Assembly (NCBI GenBank): GCA_944392315.1 | Contig: CALXWH010000011.1 | Location: 1 to 45,892, forward strand | Source: an uncultured Alphaproteobacteria bacterium | GTDB taxonomy: Bacteria > Pseudomonadota > Alphaproteobacteria > RF32 > CAG-239 | Direction: 5' to 3' | Length of the DNA stretch: 45,892 bases | Notes under the pieces: model-generated | The model's input: only the letters and a program-made list of their open reading frames with translations | What the model was told of the DNA's origin: nothing | The model's database searches: none | Program-made: the position numbers and the translations under genes | Shown: positions 40,990-45,892 of the stretch, in pieces | Layout of the letters: each line of letters starts with the position of its first letter | Numbering within the stretch: position 1 is the stretch's first letter

Positions 40990-43080
40990 ATGAATAAAAT
41001 TAAAACAAGCCTTATCCTTTATTATAATTCATTTAAACGCTCGTTTGACTTAAATGGAAAACCGACAGATGGAGAATTTGGTAATTTTATAGCAATTTCA
41101 GCAATCATTCTGATTGGTTTATCTTTGGGTCTATTTCCTTGGTATGATGAAACGTTAATTGATTTTTATGGAAAAACTTTTATTGTTCCGCTTTTCTTGG
41201 GCGCATCCTTGTTTGCTTGTTATTTAACATTCGCAATGTTTCCACTAGTCGGAATAATTTTTCGGCGTTTTCATCAAGCTGAACTTGATTATAAATGTAT
41301 TGTAACAACACTTAATATGGCAACACAAAAAGTTTTCTTGTTACCTATATTGTTTGTTCTGTTTAGCATAATTTTTTCTATCTTTTCCTCTCGCGATCTT
41401 GACTATGTAGATACAATTGCTATTGGATTTATACAATATTCAATAGCTATTTTGTATGTCGTAATTAATGCCATTCCTATGTACCTTGCCCTTATTATTC
41501 TGGCGCTATGGCTATTTATTCTTCGCAATATGGATAATCTTAAAATACGCTTATTAAAATTTGCTCAAAAAAGAGAAATGAGAGCAAAACTTCCTTTTAT
41601 GAAACGTTTTTGGTGGATAAAATATCTTGTCATTTCTTTAGGCCTTATTGTATTGATGGTTACTTTTCATCTGACAAGATATACTCCTTTTGCTGCACTA
41701 GCTGCATTGTGTTTAATACTGGGTGTTGTTATTATTCTTTATTTGTTTGTTCGGGGATTTTTAAGTTTTTCTTTGCTTATTCTCTTTTTCTTGAGTATTG
41801 GGGCTTGTTTATTGCAAGTTTCCCCTTCTTTAAGATTTATTATTTATGTTGTAGCTATCATAGGTACCATTCTCTATTTTGAACAATACTTTAGTAAAAA
41901 GCATAGTCAATTTATCGTTGTTTTTCTTCCCATTGCGCTCATTTGTTTTGGGCTTTCTCTTCAAGGATGGAGAGTTTCTTTTAATATTTTAGGACAAACA
42001 AACTATGTGGAACAAAAACCTGAAAGTATCGGAGATAAACAGCTTAATGCTCTTACTATTCCTCTCTTAAAAGCGGCTACTGCTCAAAATCCGCAAAAGA
42101 ATATCCTCATTTCTGCTCATAATGTATATCAGGGATTAGGAATCTTAGCCAACGGAGCTACAGGTCAAATGCTTGAAAAACTTAAAGCAATTCTCGGAAG
42201 TGATTCTCTTGAGCAGATTAACGCTAAAAGTCGTGATGTTATTGAACATCACTCATCTGCCCTGAAATTTAAAAACAAAATAGAAGTTGCACAACAACAT
42301 CTGGATAAAAATTTCAAAAAAGCAATTGATGAAAACTATTCAATTAGTTTTGATGCAGCACGTGATGCTTGTTCCATTGCACAAACATCCGTTATTACTT
42401 TTGCTTCAACTTGGAAAACTCAGTTTGATACGGTTTCCATGAAGACCTTCCATGCACCTCATGGTGATATTAAAGTTCCGATGATGCAAAGTATGCGTGA
42501 AGTTTACATTGCTAATGGTAGTAATTTCCGTGTTATTGCTCTTCCATATAAATCGGGTGACATCTTTTATATCATTTTACCGGATAGCGAGGAATCGTTA
42601 AATGGATATGGAGCACTTATGCATGAAAATAATGCAAAAACAATAACTTTGGACGAAGTTTTACAGTCTCTTTCTGCTGAGGCGCTTGATATTCCGTTTG
42701 AAAAGCACATAATTGACATCGCTATTCCTCTCTTTGAAGTGGAGCAGAATGTGAACTTCCAAAATATTTTCAATCGTTTGGGATTGGGTAATCTGTTTGT
42801 TCGTGGACAGTCCGGTCTTGATAACATTCTGAGTCCCAATGCCGTGAAAGATGCTACGACTTTGTGCGAACCGCAAAATATTCACATTCAAGATTTTACT
42901 CAAAAAAATAAAATCAAAGTTGATGAAAAGGGGACTGTTGCAGTCTCTGTACAGTTGAACTTTATCAATTATGCAACAGGTGGCTATATAAGTCTTCCAT
43001 TTATTGTAAACCGTCCATTTATTTTTATGATAAACAACGGGGCTTTTGCCGGAATTATCTATAATCCACTGGAAAAATAA
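40990..43080 (+). CDS. Polytopic membrane protein fused to a serpin domain
   Basis: The 696-residue protein begins with a DUF805-like cytoplasmic start (SFKRSFDLNGKPTDGEFGNF) and about nine membrane helices (to about residue 335). A C-terminal serpin domain of about 350 residues follows. Serpin features are VPMMQS, FRVIALPYKSG, the reactive-loop hinge VDEKGTVAVSV (about 643-653) and the closing signature IVNRPFIFMINNGAFAGIIYNP. Lys/Arg-rich loops after helices 2, 4, 6 and 8 place the serpin in the periplasm. Compared with standard serpins the helix F region between SFDAARD and VITFAS is shortened. Serpins inhibit proteases by a suicide mechanism; the shortened core makes full inhibitory action uncertain. 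AGGAT and GGAGAA lie upstream of the ATG. Confidence 0.82.
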   Translation: MNKIKTSLILYYNSFKRSFDLNGKPTDGEFGNFIAISAIILIGLSLGLFPWYDETLIDFYGKTFIVPLFLGASLFACYLTFAMFPLVGIIFRRFHQAELDYKCIVTTLNMATQKVFLLPILFVLFSIIFSIFSSRDLDYVDTIAIGFIQYSIAILYVVINAIPMYLALIILALWLFILRNMDNLKIRLLKFAQKREMRAKLPFMKRFWWIKYLVISLGLIVLMVTFHLTRYTPFAALAALCLILGVVIILYLFVRGFLSFSLLILFFLSIGACLLQVSPSLRFIIYVVAIIGTILYFEQYFSKKHSQFIVVFLPIALICFGLSLQGWRVSFNILGQTNYVEQKPESIGDKQLNALTIPLLKAATAQNPQKNILISAHNVYQGLGILANGATGQMLEKLKAILGSDSLEQINAKSRDVIEHHSSALKFKNKIEVAQQHLDKNFKKAIDENYSISFDAARDACSIAQTSVITFASTWKTQFDTVSMKTFHAPHGDIKVPMMQSMREVYIANGSNFRVIALPYKSGDIFYIILPDSEESLNGYGALMHENNAKTITLDEVLQSLSAEALDIPFEKHIIDIAIPLFEVEQNVNFQNIFNRLGLGNLFVRGQSGLDNILSPNAVKDATTLCEPQNIHIQDFTQKNKIKVDEKGTVAVSVQLNFINYATGGYISLPFIVNRPFIFMINNGAFAGIIYNPLEK

Positions 43081-43103
43081 TTTTTGGCAGAAGTTATATA
43101 TAA

Positions 43104-43140
43104 AATAAAGGCACCAAGCTCTTTACTCGGTGCCTTTATT
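43104..43140. terminator. Bidirectional intrinsic terminator
   Basis: AATAAAGGCACC / GGTGCCTTTATT is a perfect 12-bp stem between the convergent serpin-fusion and outer-membrane-protein genes. Confidence 0.92.
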
Positions 43141-43153
43141 CTTGCGTGAATGA

Positions 43154-43990
43154 TTAAAACATATAACGAAGCCCTAAGGACAATTCAGTCATACTTTTGA
43201 TATATTCATCATCTTTCATATGAATGTAGCGAGCCATCGCTCTTAAAGCGATATGCTCTGTAATGTTGTATTGTCCGCCAATTCCTAAACGTACACCAAG
43301 TGAATCAAAATCTTTATTACTTTTTGAGGTATGTGTAAATCCTACGGACGCTACCTTTCCCGTTAATTTATCTTTTGCTTCAAAATCATACTGTGCCAAA
43401 CCTAGTGAAGCCAATATCTCAAATTCTTGTGTAATAGGTGCATACCACTGAGTATCTATACCATATGCCTTGAAACTCAAATAATTTGTTGCATCAACAT
43501 CCATGTTCACATCTGATGCAATTGGTTCACTCCAGCTCTCATTTTGCTCTTCTTCACTTGATTGTTGATAAAAAGCTTCTAAACCAAAATTTTGGTTAAA
43601 TTTTACTCCTGCTACAAAATTTGCTGAAATATTTTTATCTTCAAAATATTCTGCTGGTCCATTTTTCATTTCCCAATCTTGGCTTCCTGTTCCAAAATCC
43701 ATAGTTGTGGTCATCACATCTAATCCAATATAGGGGCGGATTTTATTTGTTTCTGTGGTCTGGTAGGTATTCATATTTTGTGAACGTGTGTATTGGCGTT
43801 CTTGGTACCTTCTGCTCGCAGATGATGGTAGTTGTTGATAGCGTGGTTGTTTAGAATAATAATCTTGATTATTGTATTGTTGTCTTGCTTCATATTGGTT
43901 ATATCCATCATCTTCATAATACCAACCAGCTGATTGCGCATTGCCCGCTAAGACGGTGAATATACCTGCTAACATTAAATATTTTTTCAT
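43154..43990 (-). CDS. Outer-membrane beta-barrel protein
   Basis: The 278-residue protein has a signal peptide (ending ...AQSA), a Tyr/Gln-rich low-complexity stretch (about 22-75: YNQYEARQQYNNQDYYSKQPRY in outline) and a barrel of alternating strands. The barrel includes IRPYIGLDV, FGLEAFYQQ, VRLGIGGQYNITEHIALRAM and the terminal LSLGLRYMF, which ends in Phe as BAM substrates do. The fold fits the eight-stranded opacity/OmpA-like class. AAGGAAG precedes the ATG. A long structured leader with a terminator lies directly upstream, so expression is probably controlled at the RNA level. Confidence 0.85.
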   Translation of the reverse strand: MKKYLMLAGIFTVLAGNAQSAGWYYEDDGYNQYEARQQYNNQDYYSKQPRYQQLPSSASRRYQERQYTRSQNMNTYQTTETNKIRPYIGLDVMTTTMDFGTGSQDWEMKNGPAEYFEDKNISANFVAGVKFNQNFGLEAFYQQSSEEEQNESWSEPIASDVNMDVDATNYLSFKAYGIDTQWYAPITQEFEILASLGLAQYDFEAKDKLTGKVASVGFTHTSKSNKDFDSLGVRLGIGGQYNITEHIALRAMARYIHMKDDEYIKSMTELSLGLRYMF

Positions 43991-44017
43991 ATCAAACTTC
44001 CTTTTTTCTAAATAGTT

Positions 44018-44045
44018 AAAGAAAAAGTCGCTTGACGAAGCGACT
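44018..44045 (-). terminator. Intrinsic terminator in the leader of the outer-membrane-protein gene
   Basis: On the minus strand AGTCGCTT - CGTC - AAGCGACT forms a perfect 8-bp stem with a tetraloop, followed by TTTT C TTT. It lies 28 bases upstream of the start codon at 43990, so it would stop transcription before the gene unless prevented. Confidence 0.75.
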
Positions 44046-44203
44046 GGAAGTTGAAAGCTATATACAGATAGTGCGGTATATTCACCGCATAGGTTTATTT
44101 TACCGCCTTCCAGTCTTTAAACTGAAGGCATGTAAATGTTTCGTCTTTACATATAGACGCTGTATAAGAGGCTTTCAAACCTCAGAATGTTTGTCTGACA
44201 TTC
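44018..44203 (-). promoter_or_regulatory. Candidate structured leader RNA (attenuator or riboswitch-like)
   Basis: Read on the minus strand, hairpins follow one another: 44203-44185 (6 bp), 44183-44168 (4 bp), 44152-44130 (7 bp), 44129-44105 (9 bp with one bulge), 44090-44071 (7 bp) and the terminator. The segment 44115-44107 (GACTGGAAG) lies in the 3' arm of the fourth hairpin. It is perfectly complementary to 44050-44042 (CTTCCAGTC), which overlaps the terminator's 5' arm. The two pairings exclude each other, as in terminator/antiterminator switches. No known riboswitch consensus was recognised. Confidence 0.5.
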
Positions 44204-44335
44204 CGTAAATAGGTTAGATGATAGATATTTAAGATAGAGTTAAAAGTTTCTTTTAATGATGATTTTTCTTTTGTTCAATTGGTATGGTCTTGTTTTTACT
44301 TTGCAAAAATATTTTTCATTTCATTTTCAGATGTA
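44204..44335. other. Divergent intergenic stretch, AT-rich
   Basis: No gene is visible. The stretch lies between the leader RNA on the minus strand and a strong plus-strand promoter. It should hold the promoter of the outer-membrane-protein leader, but no strong minus-strand -35/-10 pair stands out. Confidence 0.4.
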
Positions 44336-44364
44336 TTGACAGGTCTGTCGGAGGGAGGTATAAA
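44336..44364 (+). promoter_or_regulatory. Strong sigma70 promoter
   Basis: Perfect TTGACA (44336-44341), 17-base spacer and TATAAA (44359-44364). It is the best promoter match in the window. Transcription would begin near 44371. Confidence 0.75.
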
Positions 44365-44370
44365 TGTTGT

Positions 44371-44430
44371 CATAATGGGTGGGTGTGTTTGTATATCCCG
44401 GATTTGGCTCTCGGTTTGAGGGCTTTTTTT
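44371..44430 (+). ncRNA. Candidate short RNA ending at a terminator-like hairpin
   Basis: From the promoter's expected start to the end of a T7 run is about 60 bases. The last part, GGCTCTC - ggttt - GAGGGCT, forms a 7-bp stem with two G-U pairs, followed by TTTTTTT (44424-44430). The RNA could be a free small RNA or the terminated leader of the muramidase gene. The hairpin's 3' arm also carries GAGGG, a possible ribosome binding site for an ATG that directly follows the T-run. Confidence 0.4.
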
Positions 44431-44508
44431 ATGGGCAATTTACAAGTGGACAATCCTATTTTTAACCAAAAGCTACGACGTTTTTTTCGTGGCTCTTTTT
44501 TGTTTTAA
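44431..44508 (+). CDS. Possible 25-residue leader peptide
   Basis: An ATG directly after the T7 run opens a 25-codon frame beginning MGNLQVDNPIF and ending RGSFLF, with GAGGG (44418-44422) 8 bases upstream. Its last codons are also the second terminator hairpin (AGCTACG / CGTGGCT, then CTTTTTT). Ribosome passage could therefore affect that hairpin. A chance open frame is quite possible. Confidence 0.25.
   Translation: MGNLQVDNPIFNQKLRRFFRGSFLF
44471..44501 (+). terminator. Second terminator-like hairpin upstream of the muramidase gene
   Basis: AGCTACG (44471-44477) pairs with CGTGGCT (one G-U pair) around a T-rich loop, followed by CTTTTTTG. It lies between the strong promoter at 44336 and the muramidase gene, so it may be an attenuator. 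Confidence 0.6.
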
Positions 44509-44532
44509 TTTTTGTTATGAAAGGAAAGAAAC

Positions 44533-45366
44533 ATGACCTTTTCTTATAATTTTGATGATGATATTCTTGAACATCAGCGATTGGCGGATGTGGATAATGA
44601 ATTGGAATTGAAAAGATTGTTGCAAAAATATGGTTCATTGGAGGGAATTGAGAAAAACGCCGATATTCATGACTCAATGGCTTATATGATGGCTAATCAA
44701 AATGGGCTGGCTCAGAAAATTTTAACACAAGAAACCGAAAATTCGCTTTTATCTTCTCAAGGCACACAATACGCTAAAAATGATAAAGTTAACCATGCCA
44801 GTGATGCCACAGTGGATTATGCAAAATATGGTGAAGGTTTTAGTAAAAATTTTATTGATGAAATGTTGAATGATGCAGAGTTTTATCATATAGTAAATGA
44901 TTATCTTATTCCTAACGAGGGCGGATATAATAATGATAAAGATGATAGTGGTGGTGAAACAAATATGGGTATTTCAAAAAATACTTATCCAAATGAAGAT
45001 ATTAAAAATTTAACGAGAGAAAGAGCTAATGCTATTTTCTATAAAAATTATTATAAATGGAATGGTCTTAATAAGCTACCTTATCAAATACGTGGGGCTG
45101 TTGTTGATTTTGGTGTTGTTTCTAATCCTTTAACAGCAATAAAAACAACACATCGGGTTTTAGGTATTCCTGAAGGTAATATTATCGGGACAACAACATT
45201 AGATAAGTTTAAATCTTTTACACAGAAAGATTATGAGCTTTTTTTGAATCAATATCGAACAGAAATGATGAAATACTTTTATAAGGTTGTAAGAAAAGAA
45301 CCTAAAAAGAAAAAATTTTTACAAGGTTGGCTTAATAGAGCTCGAGATGCACATCTAGCGGACTAA
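44533..45366 (+). CDS. GH108-type muramidase (peptidoglycan hydrolase)
   Basis: The 277-residue protein has an N-terminal region (1-110) of unknown type with no signal peptide. A GH108 lysozyme domain (about 115-277) follows, with catalytic Glu129 in PNEGGYNNDKDDSGGETNMGIS (shown in outline; usual EGGY.ND..D.GG.T..GI). It also contains KNYYKWNGL, VVDFGVVSNP and the closing FLQGWLNRA. Such enzymes cut the glycan strands of peptidoglycan and are found in phages, prophages and secretion loci. With no signal peptide it would need a holin, a secretion system or a non-standard route to reach its substrate. AAAGGAAAG precedes the ATG. Confidence 0.85.
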   Translation: MTFSYNFDDDILEHQRLADVDNELELKRLLQKYGSLEGIEKNADIHDSMAYMMANQNGLAQKILTQETENSLLSSQGTQYAKNDKVNHASDATVDYAKYGEGFSKNFIDEMLNDAEFYHIVNDYLIPNEGGYNNDKDDSGGETNMGISKNTYPNEDIKNLTRERANAIFYKNYYKWNGLNKLPYQIRGAVVDFGVVSNPLTAIKTTHRVLGIPEGNIIGTTTLDKFKSFTQKDYELFLNQYRTEMMKYFYKVVRKEPKKKKFLQGWLNRARDAHLAD

Positions 45367-45372
45367 TTGCCC

Positions 45373-45407
45373 AATAGAGAGATGGAGGAAAATTCCATCT
45401 CTCTATT
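45373..45407. terminator. Bidirectional intrinsic terminator
   Basis: AATAGAGAGATGGA / TCCATCTCTCTATT is a perfect 14-bp stem between convergent genes. Its right arm touches the stop codon of the minus-strand gene. Confidence 0.88.
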
Positions 45408-45892
45408 TAGTTTGAGGTGTAATTTTGTAAAAAAGGGTAGTTTTCACTAAAAATATTATTTAGCGATGATAGTAGCGTTTCTGCATATGCATTTAAAATA
45501 GATGAAATATGAATTTCTGTGTCTATTTCGCACATTGTACCTCCTGCACCTGAAAATTTATCAGAGCAATATGGTACGGAATAAATTTTTTGACTTATTT
45601 TTTTAAATTCATTGTAATTATTCCAATTTAAGGTAAAATCCGTATAGAAATTTTGCAGTATTTTTTGGGTTATTGTATCTATGCAGTTTGCTTGATCTGA
45701 TTGATTTGTTGAACATTCGTTTAATTGCTTTTTTATCTCTATAAATAAAGTATAGTCGTTTATTAATTGTTTAATGTATTCTTTACTACTCCAATCGCCA
45801 TTATTGTACACTTCATCAATATCAATTCCATGAATAACTTCTTTGGCATTTGCTACGGATATGCTTAGTAGTATGATAACTAAAATTGTGCC
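45407..45892 (-). CDS. Secreted cysteine-containing protein, 5' end cut by the window edge
   Basis: The reading frame stays open from a stop at 45407 to the window end (162 codons) with no start before it. The first visible residues are a hydrophobic signal core ending SISVANA followed by KEVIHGID, so most of a signal peptide is present. A GTG at 45811 would wrongly remove it. The mature part is helical and polar and has four Cys (LNEC, ANC, PYC, TMC), suggesting two disulfides in the periplasm. I do not recognise a family. Its place tail-to-tail with a muramidase gene raises the thought of an inhibitor or immunity protein, which is speculative. Confidence 0.65.
   Translation of the reverse strand, partial: GTILVIILLSISVANAKEVIHGIDIDEVYNNGDWSSKEYIKQLINDYTLFIEIKKQLNECSTNQSDQANCIDTITQKILQNFYTDFTLNWNNYNEFKKISQKIYSVPYCSDKFSGAGGTMCEIDTEIHISSILNAYAETLLSSLNNIFSENYPFLQNYTSN

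Noticed and set aside
44284..44508. 74-codon frame across the promoter at 44336
   Set aside because: It runs through a strong promoter and two hairpins, and no ribosome binding site precedes its start; at most its last 25 codons could be a leader peptide.
1..45892. CRISPR arrays, insertion sequences, tRNA genes, prophage integration sites
   Set aside because: I looked for regular direct repeats, transposase motifs, T-loop consensus sequences and flanking att-like repeats and saw none. The tyrosine recombinase at 22147 fits housekeeping XerC rather than an integrase.

Overview
The window is an AT-rich stretch of chromosome that reads as an alphaproteobacterium, probably a host-associated or gut lineage with a reduced genome. 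Three things suggest this: a SPOR-protein/nagZ/tatA order typical of alphaproteobacteria, a run of paralogous VirB6-like proteins of the kind best known from Rickettsiales, and short intergenic gaps. The taxonomic call is an inference; no rRNA or tRNA gene was found.

Region 1 (about 290-10480, plus strand) is an envelope/secretion locus. A small lipoprotein, a hydrolase-fold protein that has lost its nucleophile and a two-helix membrane protein precede six consecutive genes encoding five VirB6/TrbL-like units. One unit is split into two genes, the second with its own signal peptide, and the last carries a soluble tail of about 640 residues. Region 2 (10500-17680) starts with a tandem-HTH regulator carrying a degenerate S24-like domain. 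It continues with a 1036-residue acidic, motif-repeat protein, a small acidic protein, a secretin-like lipoprotein and a bitopic membrane protein. No VirB4, VirB11 or coupling ATPase lies in the window, so the rest of any secretion machine must be elsewhere. Together regions 1 and 2 are the best candidate for an undescribed system.

Region 3 (17680-39810) is mostly housekeeping: tatA-like/nagZ/SPOR, xthA, an S41 peptidase, rpmG, xerC, a ferritin-like gene, rpe-phoB, dnaX-ybaB-recR, SRP RNA (ffs), an LpoA-like lipoprotein, rsmI-yraN, truA, a Gfo/Idh oxidoreductase, prfA, rodZ-like, ptsP, a sugar-phosphate cupin, apaG, a lipoprotein, hslO and recX. dnaX contains A9 and A10 runs whose slippage would give a gamma-like short product.

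Region 4 (39814-45892) is accessory. It holds an epimerase, a polytopic membrane protein fused to a serpin domain, and an outer-membrane beta-barrel gene behind a long structured leader with a terminator and a possible antiterminator. It also holds a strong promoter followed by two terminator-like hairpins, a GH108 muramidase, and a secreted cysteine-containing protein cut by the window edge.

No CRISPR array, insertion sequence or attachment site was recognised.
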